Source: Prostheceraeus crozeri
Taxonomy: Eukaryota; Platyhelminthes; Polycladida; Euryleptidae
NCBI GenBank assembly: GCA_907163375.1
Contig: CAJQUW010010452.1
Coordinates: 62,001 to 126,000, forward strand
Direction: 5' to 3'
DNA: 64,000 bases
Below, piece by piece: positions 19,921 through 29,535 of the stretch. Below the pieces are notes generated by a model. It searched no databases and was not told the DNA's origin. It worked only from the letters and a program-made list of their open reading frames with translations. Position numbers and translations under genes: made by a program. The number at the start of each line of letters is the position of its first letter. The stretch's first letter is position 1.

Positions 19921-22900
19921 ATGGTTGTCTGTACCAAGTGTGGAAAAGTGTTCACTCTCATAGGCAATTTGCAACGACATGAAAAATTTTGTAAGTTAGG
20001 AAAAACGTATCAATGTAGCAAGTGTCCATATAAGACGAATAGGATGGATAATCTTAAGAGACATAAACTTGTATGCAATACTAAACCGAATGATAGCATA
20101 ACAGAGTCAAATTCAAATAATCAAAATAGATCTACTTCTAAGCCAACAACCACCGCTTCAACTAACATACAAAACTTTATGCAATACTGCTCTCGGTGTG
20201 GCAAAACGTATAACTCTATAAGTAGATTTCGACAGCATATGAATGTACATAACACAAATAGTGAGATGAATATGCATAATAACTATGGAACTGTTAGTCT
20301 CAGTGAAAGCGCACTCAATGGCCATGCACGTGTGTATGATATCACGCCAACAACACCTACTGTGGACATAACATCATTCTTAGAAAGCATGCGTTCCATG
20401 TTAGGGAATTTAGTGACTGACTTACTAAGGAGCTATCAATTGCGCGGTCGTCTGATTGCACAAATTCGTTATGTCCGTTCTAATCCTCAAGAAGAAGAAA
20501 CTTTTCTCGCACACTTTACCTCATCATCCTCAAACTATATTTATGACTATGATGCTTGGTTTCAGGATCATCTAAATAGTCTAATAAATCATATTGAAGC
20601 CTTCACAAAAAAGGGTAGCAATTGGATTATAGATGATGTACAAAATATAGAGTTCAATGTAATAACAAGTCCAATACTGTCAGGTGGACAATCATTTCCT
20701 CTACCAAAGAAGTTAAAAAACTCTAAAGCTGTCATTAATGTTGATTCAAATGCAAATGATTGCTTCCTATATGCAGTTTTATCAATATTGCATTATAATG
20801 AAGTACCTTATTCAAGGAATGAAGTAAAATCATATAGTGAGTGGACATCTGAGCTAAATATGGAAGGCATTTCCACACCAGTATCAATTAAAGATATTCC
20901 AAAATTTGAGAAAAATAATGATATTAAAATTAACATTCACTTTTATGAAAATGGACTCAAAGGTGTTCGTTACAATAGTAACTTTACTGGTAGGCAAACG
21001 GTTAATATTTTGCTAATTCTAAACAATGGAGCAGCACACTATTGTGGAATTCCAAAGCTGTCAAGATTGTATAGGAGAACTTTAAAAAGACATAAATACT
21101 TCTGCGAAAGATGCACTCAGTCATTCACATATAAAACAACACTAGAACGACACTTCCAGTTTTGTATTCGAGGAAAAGCACAAATAGAAAAAATGCCATC
21201 GGATCTAAAAGTACTAACAAGTAGCATGGAATATCAACTAAGTCCTCCTTTAGTAATTTATGCAGATATAGAGTGCTACATTGATAATAAAATACATAAA
21301 CCTGCGGCCATTGGAGCTTATCATGTCTGGCATAATGCCCTTCAATCAAAATTTGAAAACAAGTATTACCTCTTTGAAGGTGAAAATTGCATTATTGGTT
21401 TCTTGCACCACTTAGAAACTGTAGCCCAAGACTTATATGACAACCAATGTGCAACAACTAGGCAGCCAATGTCACTGTCAGCGGATGAAAAAGCACGCCA
21501 TGAGAATGCAGAATGTTGCAACAAATGTAAATCAAAATTCAGCGATGAAGTCATAAAAGTTCGTGATCATGATCATATCACCGGACGATATAGGCAAACA
21601 TTATGTAGGAAATGCAATCTCCGGTTAAGACTTAACAGACGGGAGCTCCCCATATTTTTCCACAATTTTAAAAATTATGATAGCCACATCGTTTGCTATA
21701 AAGCGATTGGAAGAATGAAGTCTTGGAAATTAGATGTTGTAGCAGCAACTGCTGAAAAATATATAACTTTATCCGCGAGTGTCCCTGTAAATGAATACAA
21801 AGGGAAGACAGTATACTTTAAACTAAAATTCTTAGACTCATATCAATTTCTAAGTGCATCCTTGAGTGAATTAGCCAAGGGTTTGCAAACGTATGAGCAT
21901 GTAGAGACATTAAGGGTAGAATTTCCACAATTAAGTGATAATGTTTTATATCAGAAGGGAGTGTTTCCATATTCATACTTCAAAAACTTAAACACGTTGA
22001 CGGAAGACTGTCTACCACCACAATTTGAATTCTATAATGATCTTACTCGTGAGCACTGTTCCGATAGTGAATATGAACACGCTAACAAGGCGTGGATTGA
22101 ATTTAATTGTAGCACATTTGGTGATTACATGCTCGCATATCTGAAGTTAGATGTTTTATTGTTGGCAGACATATTTGAAGTGTTTAGAGCATTGAGTCAA
22201 CGTGAGGATGAAGTCGACCCTGTACATTTTGTCAGTCTCCCACATCTTAGCTTTACCTCAGCACTAAATTTCTCTTCCAATGATCCCCCACACTACATAC
22301 AAGATGAAAATATGTACAATCTATTTGAACGAGGAATTAGAGGGGGTATGACTTTCACCAACATTCACCGAGCGCGTGCACGCATTGAAGAATTAGGAAA
22401 TAATACACATGAAAGTCGACATTTGACCTACTTAAATGTTAATAACCTTTACGGTTCTTCACTCAGTAGGAATCTACCCCACTCAAATTTCAAATGGTTG
22501 AATGAAAGTGAATTAGATAATTTTTTAATTGAAGAAAATGTTCAAAATATAGATGATGATGGTGAAATCGGCTACATTTTTGATTTAGATTTAGAGTATC
22601 CTGCAACCATTCATGATGACACTGCCGATTTCCCATTAGCTCCAGAAATGCAGATGATTGAAAAGAGAATGTTTTCACACTATATGAAAAATCTATATGA
22701 AAAAGTAAGACCAAATACACATTTTTCTTCTATCAAGAAACTTCTGCTCCATCAATTTGATAGGAAAAATTATGTAGTCCACTACTCAATTTTAAAATTT
22801 TACTTGACCATGGGCATGAGAATCAAGAAGATTCATAGTGGCATAAAATTCACACAAAAGCCTTGGTTAAAAACATACATTGATATGAACTCTCAAAAGA

Positions 22901-23778
22901 GGGCTCAATCAAACACTGACTTCGAAAAGTCATTCTACAAATTGAAAAATAATTCTTTATATGGTAAAACAATGGAAAATGTAAGGAGAAGGAAAAAATT
23001 TAAACTAGTCAACAATGAGAAACAACTACTGAAATTGTCAAATCATCCTCTCTATGTTCAACACAAAATATTTGATGAAGATCTGGTTGGTATGGAAATG
23101 TACAAGCCTTCAATAGTTTTAAATAAATTAATATATGTTGGTCAAGCAGTACTTGACTATAGTAAGTTGGAAATGTATCAATTATATTACAATGATCTAA
23201 AAGGGTGTCCACTGATAAATAGAACGCGGCTTTGTGGAGGTGATACCGACAGTTTCTTCCTATGTTTATACACATCACCATCTGTCCGTCTGGAAGATAT
23301 ACTTCTATACTTCGGTGAAAAGTTTGACTCTTCAAACTATGACAGTCATCACCGACTATACTCAACTACAAACAAAGCTAGATTAGGTTGTTTTAAGGAT
23401 GAGTGTGCTGGAAAGTTGCTTGAGGAAATGATCCTACTAAAACCAAAAATGTATTCCATGAAATATCTAGACTCTACGAATCATAGCATCAAACGTGCAA
23501 AAGGAATTCAGAGAGCAGCAGTTAAAAAATTGAAACATGATGACTATAGGAGTGTCTATTATAGTGAGAATGATACAACTGAAGATATGACAATTATAAA
23601 TTCAAAAAATCACATAGTAAGCACAAAATCATTTAGGAAGCGAGGTCTTTCACTTTGGGAGGATAAGCGCTGTTGGCTGGATAAAAATTTATCATTACCA
23701 TATGGACACTACAGCCTAGGTCTTCCCCCACCGTCGAAGGGAAGGAGATGCCTTCCTGTCACAGGTGATGTAGAATAA
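19921..23778 (+). CDS. POLB: Protein-primed family B DNA polymerase (motif A mutated)
   Basis: A 1,285-residue polymerase of the Polinton type, which copies the linear element from a protein primer. N-terminus: C2H2/C2HC fingers at about residues 4-25, 30-52, 85-106 and 393-414. At about 275-290, DSNANDCFLYAVLSIL resembles the 'DxxCFxWAVL' segment common in Maverick polymerases. 3'-5' exonuclease: YADIEC (ExoI, ~450), HNFKNYDSH (ExoII, ~580), YLKLDV (ExoIII). A DHDHITG...CRKCN insert lies between. Polymerase: motif A reads YLNVNNLYG with Asn839 where Asp is expected, motif B KNNSLYG (~1010), motif C GGDTDS (~1106) and KPKMY (~1173). The motif A Asp binds the catalytic metal, so synthesis is probably abolished. 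The C-terminal half is repeated twice downstream. Confidence 0.93.
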   Translation: MVVCTKCGKVFTLIGNLQRHEKFCKLGKTYQCSKCPYKTNRMDNLKRHKLVCNTKPNDSITESNSNNQNRSTSKPTTTASTNIQNFMQYCSRCGKTYNSISRFRQHMNVHNTNSEMNMHNNYGTVSLSESALNGHARVYDITPTTPTVDITSFLESMRSMLGNLVTDLLRSYQLRGRLIAQIRYVRSNPQEEETFLAHFTSSSSNYIYDYDAWFQDHLNSLINHIEAFTKKGSNWIIDDVQNIEFNVITSPILSGGQSFPLPKKLKNSKAVINVDSNANDCFLYAVLSILHYNEVPYSRNEVKSYSEWTSELNMEGISTPVSIKDIPKFEKNNDIKINIHFYENGLKGVRYNSNFTGRQTVNILLILNNGAAHYCGIPKLSRLYRRTLKRHKYFCERCTQSFTYKTTLERHFQFCIRGKAQIEKMPSDLKVLTSSMEYQLSPPLVIYADIECYIDNKIHKPAAIGAYHVWHNALQSKFENKYYLFEGENCIIGFLHHLETVAQDLYDNQCATTRQPMSLSADEKARHENAECCNKCKSKFSDEVIKVRDHDHITGRYRQTLCRKCNLRLRLNRRELPIFFHNFKNYDSHIVCYKAIGRMKSWKLDVVAATAEKYITLSASVPVNEYKGKTVYFKLKFLDSYQFLSASLSELAKGLQTYEHVETLRVEFPQLSDNVLYQKGVFPYSYFKNLNTLTEDCLPPQFEFYNDLTREHCSDSEYEHANKAWIEFNCSTFGDYMLAYLKLDVLLLADIFEVFRALSQREDEVDPVHFVSLPHLSFTSALNFSSNDPPHYIQDENMYNLFERGIRGGMTFTNIHRARARIEELGNNTHESRHLTYLNVNNLYGSSLSRNLPHSNFKWLNESELDNFLIEENVQNIDDDGEIGYIFDLDLEYPATIHDDTADFPLAPEMQMIEKRMFSHYMKNLYEKVRPNTHFSSIKKLLLHQFDRKNYVVHYSILKFYLTMGMRIKKIHSGIKFTQKPWLKTYIDMNSQKRAQSNTDFEKSFYKLKNNSLYGKTMENVRRRKKFKLVNNEKQLLKLSNHPLYVQHKIFDEDLVGMEMYKPSIVLNKLIYVGQAVLDYSKLEMYQLYYNDLKGCPLINRTRLCGGDTDSFFLCLYTSPSVRLEDILLYFGEKFDSSNYDSHHRLYSTTNKARLGCFKDECAGKLLEEMILLKPKMYSMKYLDSTNHSIKRAKGIQRAAVKKLKHDDYRSVYYSENDTTEDMTIINSKNHIVSTKSFRKRGLSLWEDKRCWLDKNLSLPYGHYSLGLPPPSKGRRCLPVTGDVE

Positions 23779-23907
23779 GTCTAAATAAAAACAATATAAT
23801 ATTCCACTTGTAATAGATCTTGCGATTGCTGCATCTTCCGACATGTAGCAACACTTACTAATATATAAGTAGTCTTATTAAAATTGAAATTTCTACATCT
23901 TTCCGGT

Positions 23908-25874
23908 ATGTTTTATATCAGAAGGGAGTGTTTCCATATTCATACTTCAAAAACTTAAACACGTTGACGGAAGACTGTCTACCACCACAATTTGAATTCT
24001 ATAATGATCTTACTCGTGAGCACTGTTCCGATAGTGAATATGAACACGCTAACAAGGCGTGGATTGAATTTAATTGTAGCACATTTGGTGATTACATGCT
24101 CGCATATCTGAAGTTAGATGTTTTATTGTTGGCAGACATATTTGAAGTGTTTAGAGCATTGAGTCAACGTGAGGATGAAGTCGACCCTGTACATTTTGTC
24201 AGTCTCCCACATCTTAGCTTTACCTCAGCACTAAATTTCTCTTCCAATGATCCCCCACACTACATACAAGATGAAAATATGTACAATCTATTTGAACGAG
24301 GAATTAGAGGGGGTATGACTTTCACCAACATTCACCGAGCGCGTGCACGCATTGAAGAATTAGGAAATAATACACATGAAAGTCGACATTTGACCTACTT
24401 AAATGTTAATAACCTTTACGGTTCTTCACTCAGTAGGAATCTACCCCACTCAAATTTCAAATGGTTGAATGAAAGTGAATTAGATAATTTTTTAATTGAA
24501 GAAAATGTTCAAAATATAGATGATGATGGTGAAATCGGCTACATTTTTGATTTAGATTTAGAGTATCCTGCAACCATTCATGATGACACTGCCGATTTCC
24601 CATTAGCTCCAGAAATGCAGATGATTGAAAAGAGAATGTTTTCACACTATATGAAAAATCTATATGAAAAAGTAAGACCAAATACACATTTTTCTTCTAT
24701 CAAGAAACTTCTGCTCCATCAATTTGATAGGAAAAATTATGTAGTCCACTACTCAATTTTAAAATTTTACTTGACCATGGGCATGAGAATCAAGAAGATT
24801 CATAGTGGCATAAAATTCACACAAAAGCCTTGGTTAAAAACATACATTGATATGAACTCTCAAAAGAGGGCTCAATCAAACACTGACTTCGAAAAGTCAT
24901 TCTACAAATTGAAAAATAATTCTTTATATGGTAAAACAATGGAAAATGTAAGGAGAAGGAAAAAATTTAAACTAGTCAACAATGAGAAACAACTACTGAA
25001 ATTGTCAAATCATCCTCTCTATGTTCAACACAAAATATTTGATGAAGATCTGGTTGGTATGGAAATGTACAAGCCTTCAATAGTTTTAAATAAATTAATA
25101 TATGTTGGTCAAGCAGTACTTGACTATAGTAAGTTGGAAATGTATCAATTATATTACAATGATCTAAAAGGGTGTCCACTGATAAATAGAACGCGGCTTT
25201 GTGGAGGTGATACCGACAGTTTCTTCCTATGTTTATACACATCACCATCTGTCCGTCTGGAAGATATACTTCTATACTTCGGTGAAAAGTTTGACTCTTC
25301 AAACTATGACAGTCATCACCGACTATACTCAACTACAAACAAAGCTAGATTAGGTTGTTTTAAGGATGAGTGTGCTGGAAAGTTGCTTGAGGAAATGATC
25401 CTACTAAAACCAAAAATGTATTCCATGAAATATCTAGACTCTACGAATCATAGCATCAAACGTGCAAAAGGAATTCAGAGAGCAGCAGTTAAAAAATTGA
25501 AACATGATGACTATAGGAGTGTCTATTATAGTGAGAATGATACAACTGAAGATATGACAATTATAAATTCAAAAAATCACATAGTAAGCACAAAATCATT
25601 TAGGAAGCGAGGTCTTTCACTTTGGGAGGATAAGCGCTGTTGGCTGGATAAAAATTTATCATTACCATATGGACACTACAGCCTAGGTCTTCCCCCACCG
25701 TCGAAGGGAAGGAGATGCCTTCCTGTCACAGGTGATGTAGAATAAGTCTAAATAAAAACAATATAATATTCCACTTGTAATAGATCTTGCGATTGCTGCA
25801 TCTTCCGACATGTAGCAACACTTACTAATATATAAGTAGTCTTATTAAAATTGAAATTTCTACATCTTTCCGGT
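23908..25874 (+). pseudogene. Truncated polymerase copy 2
   Basis: Encodes about 605 residues (23928-25745), from just before ExoIII to the polymerase C-terminus. It has no ATG near the start and lacks the ExoI and ExoII motifs. Same motif A Asn (codon 24402-24404). Without its own promoter or start it is probably not made as a protein. Confidence 0.85.
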
Positions 25875-27841
25875 ATGTTTTATATCAGAAGGGAGTGTTT
25901 CCATATTCATACTTCAAAAACTTAAACACGTTGACGGAAGACTGTCTACCACCACAATTTGAATTCTATAATGATCTTACTCGTGAGCACTGTTCCGATA
26001 GTGAATATGAACACGCTAACAAGGCGTGGATTGAATTTAATTGTAGCACATTTGGTGATTACATGCTCGCATATCTGAAGTTAGATGTTTTATTGTTGGC
26101 AGACATATTTGAAGTGTTTAGAGCATTGAGTCAACGTGAGGATGAAGTCGACCCTGTACATTTTGTCAGTCTCCCACATCTTAGCTTTACCTCAGCACTA
26201 AATTTCTCTTCCAATGATCCCCCACACTACATACAAGATGAAAATATGTACAATCTATTTGAACGAGGAATTAGAGGGGGTATGACTTTCACCAACATTC
26301 ACCGAGCGCGTGCACGCATTGAAGAATTAGGAAATAATACACATGAAAGTCGACATTTGACCTACTTAAATGTTAATAACCTTTACGGTTCTTCACTCAG
26401 TAGGAATCTACCCCACTCAAATTTCAAATGGTTGAATGAAAGTGAATTAGATAATTTTTTAATTGAAGAAAATGTTCAAAATATAGATGATGATGGTGAA
26501 ATCGGCTACATTTTTGATTTAGATTTAGAGTATCCTGCAACCATTCATGATGACACTGCCGATTTCCCATTAGCTCCAGAAATGCAGATGATTGAAAAGA
26601 GAATGTTTTCACACTATATGAAAAATCTATATGAAAAAGTAAGACCAAATACACATTTTTCTTCTATCAAGAAACTTCTGCTCCATCAATTTGATAGGGA
26701 AAATTATGTAGTCCACTACTCAATTTTAAAATTTTACTTGACCATGGGCATGAGAATCAAGAAGATTCATAGTGGCATAAAATTCACACAAAAGCCTTGG
26801 TTAAAAACATACATTGATATGAACTCTCAAAAGAGGGCTCAATCAAACACTGACTTCGAAAAGTCATTCTACAAATTGAAAAATAATTCTTTATATGGTA
26901 AAACAATGGAAAATGTAAGGAGAAGGAAAAAATTTAAACTAGTCAACAATGAGAAACAACTACTGAAATTGTCAAATCATCCTCTCTATGTTCAACACAA
27001 AATATTTGATGAAGATCTGGTTGGTATGGAAATGTACAAGCCTTCAATAGTTTTAAATAAATTAATATATGTTGGTCAAGCAGTACTTGACTATAGTAAG
27101 TTGGAAATGTATCAATTATATTACAATGATCTAAAAGGGTGTCCACTGATAAATAGAACGCGGCTTTGTGGAGGTGATACCGACAGTTTCTTCCTATGTT
27201 TATACACATCACCATCTGTCCGTCTGGAAGATATACTTCTATACTTCGGTGAAAAGTTTGACTCTTCAAACTATGACAGTCATCACCGACTACACTCAAC
27301 TACAAACAAAGCTAGATTAGGTTGTTTTAAGGATGAGTGTGCTGGAAAGTTGCTTGAGGAAATGATCCTACTAAAACCAAAAATGTATTCCATGAAATAT
27401 CTAGACTCTACGAATCATAGCATCAAACGTGCAAAAGGAATTCAGAGAGCAGCAGTTAAAAAATTGAAACATGATGACTATAGGAGTGTCTATTATAGTG
27501 AGAATGATACAACTGAAGATATGACAATTATAAATTCAAAAAATCACATAGTAAGCACAAAATCATTTAGGAAGCGAGGTCTTTCACTTTGGGAGGATAA
27601 GCGCTGTTGGCTGGATAAAAATTTATCATTACCATATGGACACTACAGCCTAGGTCTTCCCCCACCGTCGAAGGGAAGGAGATGCCTTCCTGTCACAGGT
27701 GATGTAGAATAAGTCTAAATAAAAACAATATAATATTCCACTTGTAATAGATCTTGCGATTGCTGCATCTTCCGACATGTAGCAACACTTACTAATATAT
27801 AAGTAGTCTTATTAAAATTGAAATTTCTACATCTTTCCGAT
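25875..27841 (+). pseudogene. Truncated polymerase copy 3
   Basis: As copy 2, coding part 25895-27712. Two amino-acid changes relative to copies 1 and 2 (Lys to Glu near 26699, Tyr to His near 27293). Motif A Asn again (26369-26371). It ends next to the original downstream sequence, so it is the ancestral 3' end of the gene. Confidence 0.85.
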
Positions 27842-27929
27842 ATGTAGAAATGATTACTAATAAATAGGTAGTCCTAATGTGAATGAATATGTGAAGAATT
27901 TGTACTCAACATCATTCCGATATGTTGAG
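27760..27929 (+). promoter_or_regulatory. Three covarying hairpins with TTCCGA loops
   Basis: Hairpin 1: TTGCTGCAT / ATGTAGCAA (27760-27785, loop CTTCCGAC). Hairpin 2: ATTTCTACAT / ATGTAGAAAT (27823-27851, loop CTTTCCGAT). Hairpin 3: CTCAACAT / ATGTTGAG (27905-27929, loop CATTCCGAT). The stems differ in sequence but stay paired, and the loops share TTCCGA. Hairpin 1 is also present after polymerase copies 1 and 2 (23826-23851 and 25793-25818). At those junctions hairpin 2 is broken inside its 3' arm. Role unknown: RNA processing, termination or a protein-binding site. Confidence 0.6.
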
Positions 27930-27937
27930 CTAATAAA

Positions 27938-28552
27938 ATGACAAACTTTAGGCAAACATTAAACCTAAATTTGAAACATAGCTTTCGGAACATGCCTCAT
28001 TACATTAGAACATGGAAACTTAGTGACGTTCAAAACGTTCACATAACAAATTCTGGAAGAATAGCATTTCGTCATTCAATAGCAAATAGTGATCGAAAAC
28101 ATCGTGGCGTTTGCATTAGTATTGACTCATTGCCTTCACTGAAAGACTTTGCGGATCTCATTGACAACCATAAGACTCGGATCAAGATTCCTCTCGATGA
28201 CAAGGTATGGATAAAGTGTGATTCATCAGTCAAACTATACGTCTGTTCACCAAAACGTGAAGATGTTGAATATCGATTTTTTCGTTTCAGTGACGTCACA
28301 TGGGAAACCTTTACAAGGGAGATACTACCACAGATAACGTCATTCATTAAAGATGGAGGACATCAAACGGTTGGAAGTTGTAAATCGGATGTTAACTACA
28401 AAAGCAAAGTCAAAACTCAATCTACAAGAGATCGAGAGGAATATACCCAACCGAAAGCAATGGTTACTGATAAAACGCAAATTGAAGCCGACAACGAGCT
28501 TACATCTTGGAAGACCCTCAATGTTAACATGGAGGATTCAGAGGAAGGATAG
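27938..28552 (+). CDS. Conserved-looking small protein, possibly PC4-like
   Basis: A 204-residue protein starting 8 bases after hairpin 3. A basic N-terminus is followed by two segments with a similar look: GRIAFRHSIANSDRKHRGVC then ISIDSLPSLKDFADLI, and YRFFRFSDVTWETFTREILP. The pattern 'IR......GIsl....w..L...' recalls the single-stranded-DNA-binding coactivator PC4/Sub1, but the match is weak. The C-terminal 60 residues are hydrophilic. It overlaps the next ORF by 200 bases; the two are one base out of phase, so they may be one gene with a frameshift or two exons. Confidence 0.5.
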   Translation: MTNFRQTLNLNLKHSFRNMPHYIRTWKLSDVQNVHITNSGRIAFRHSIANSDRKHRGVCISIDSLPSLKDFADLIDNHKTRIKIPLDDKVWIKCDSSVKLYVCSPKREDVEYRFFRFSDVTWETFTREILPQITSFIKDGGHQTVGSCKSDVNYKSKVKTQSTRDREEYTQPKAMVTDKTQIEADNELTSWKTLNVNMEDSEEG

Positions 28553-28922
28553 ATCTCTCACTATCCTATTCTTTCCAAATGGAACAATCCAATGTATTGG
28601 AAGGGTCATGGAGGGTGATCTCTCATATCTACACTTAACTTTGGAACATTTACTTGGTGATTCATTATCTGATTGGAAAGTGAAGACAATGACCGTGTTA
28701 TGTGAATTACACTATCACTATGATTTCCGTAAAGTTACATCATCACATAATCTAACTTATGAAGTGGAGTTATTTCCAGCAGCTCAATTGACTAACTGGC
28801 ATCCATATCATGTTCATGTGTTCCATAATGGAAAGATTGTGATAACCGGCATTAAAGACATAAGTGATGTGCCTCCCATCATATGTGATTTGAAAAAATG
28901 TTTCATGAAAACCAAATTGTAG
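28353..28922 (+). CDS. TBP-like two-repeat protein
   Basis: 189 residues. From about residue 64 the sequence falls into two similar halves. The first has LTILFFPNGTIQCIG and, after it, a Leu-rich helix-like segment (LHLTLEHLL). The second has YHVHVFHNGKIVITGIKD followed by ICDLKKCF. The 'hhhF.nGkihhTG.k' motif followed by a helix, used twice, is the signature layout of the TATA-binding protein saddle. The protein may direct transcription of the element's TATA-box genes (inference). The first ~63 residues are basic and overlap the preceding ORF; they may not be translated. The true start is uncertain. Confidence 0.55.
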   Translation: MEDIKRLEVVNRMLTTKAKSKLNLQEIERNIPNRKQWLLIKRKLKPTTSLHLGRPSMLTWRIQRKDRSLTILFFPNGTIQCIGRVMEGDLSYLHLTLEHLLGDSLSDWKVKTMTVLCELHYHYDFRKVTSSHNLTYEVELFPAAQLTNWHPYHVHVFHNGKIVITGIKDISDVPPIICDLKKCFMKTKL

Positions 28923-28924
28923 AT

Positions 28925-29010
28925 TTTGTATATATGTGGATAGATAATGAAATATGAACATGTTTTTGTATATATGTGAATAGATAATGAAATATGAGCA
29001 TGTTTTTGTT
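28925..29010. repeat. 40-bp tandem duplication
   Basis: TTTGTATATATGTGGATAG... is repeated after 40 bases with two differences, just after the stop of the TBP-like ORF and between the converging gene blocks. Confidence 0.7.
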
Positions 29011-29070
29011 TTCCTTATAAACCCTTGTTTTGGAAAAAAAGAGAGCAAGTTAATGATACAACATAAAACT

Positions 29071-29535
29071 TTATTTCAAAACTGTTTCAACATATTTAGT
29101 AAGAATTACATCATTTTTATCACAGTTTTTTGAAAATAGTTCTAAAGCACTTTTACAGTTATTTTTCAATGGTCTCTCATTGACAAAATAGAGTACATAG
29201 CCACCGCACATTAGAGATGTATTACTTTGAAGTGGGAACGATGTCACTTTCCTAACAGTCCAGGAAAACCTGTTCATCCATAATGCGATATCATGTAAAC
29301 GAGGTTGATTAAGAGAGTCAAAATATTCGGCATCTTTATAACGATTGATGTATACAGCAATCCAATGTTTTCCGGGAAGATTGTTGGTATCCGTATTGAT
29401 GATAAGTGAACAAGGATAGAAAGGAATTGAATCAGGTAAATTATCTCTAGAAAAGACATTGAGAAATATTGTCTTGGAGTAGGGATGAGCTTTCCTCATT
29501 TTCCTCAAGATTTCTATGTTGCTTAAGTTACTCAT
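29071..29535 (-). CDS. PRO: Adenain-like cysteine protease
   Basis: A 154-residue protease of the adenovirus (C5/Ulp1-like) type that matures virion proteins. Catalytic pattern in order: His in GKHWIAVYI (about residue 56), acidic partner in EYFDSLNQP (about 70-75), Gln in FPLQSNTSL and the nucleophile Cys in LMCGGYVLYF (about 110). The length is normal for Polinton proteases. Its ATG overlaps the stop of the capsid gene as ATGA, so it is translationally linked to that gene or on the same transcript. Likely substrates are the GG-containing proteins encoded upstream in the same block. Confidence 0.88.
   Translation of the reverse strand: MSNLSNIEILRKMRKAHPYSKTIFLNVFSRDNLPDSIPFYPCSLIINTDTNNLPGKHWIAVYINRYKDAEYFDSLNQPRLHDIALWMNRFSWTVRKVTSFPLQSNTSLMCGGYVLYFVNERPLKNNCKSALELFSKNCDKNDVILTKYVETVLK

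Larger units (their letters stand above)
21941..27841 (+). repeat. 1,967-bp tandem triplication of the polymerase 3' half
   Basis: Copies at 21941-23907, 23908-25874 and 25875-27841. Copies 1 and 2 encode identical protein over the shared part. Copy 3 differs at 26699 (Lys to Glu) and 27293 (Tyr to His), and its last bases differ at 27840. The unit starts at ATGTTTTATATCAG, inside the polymerase gene just before the ExoIII-polymerase region, and ends in a hairpin sequence after the gene. The junctions share only ATGT, so microhomology or hairpin-provoked template switching is likely. Confidence 0.93.

Noticed and set aside
22490-23365. Minus-strand ORFs of 76 and 118 residues, repeated three times
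   Set aside because: Antisense shadows of the polymerase, repeated only because the gene is triplicated.
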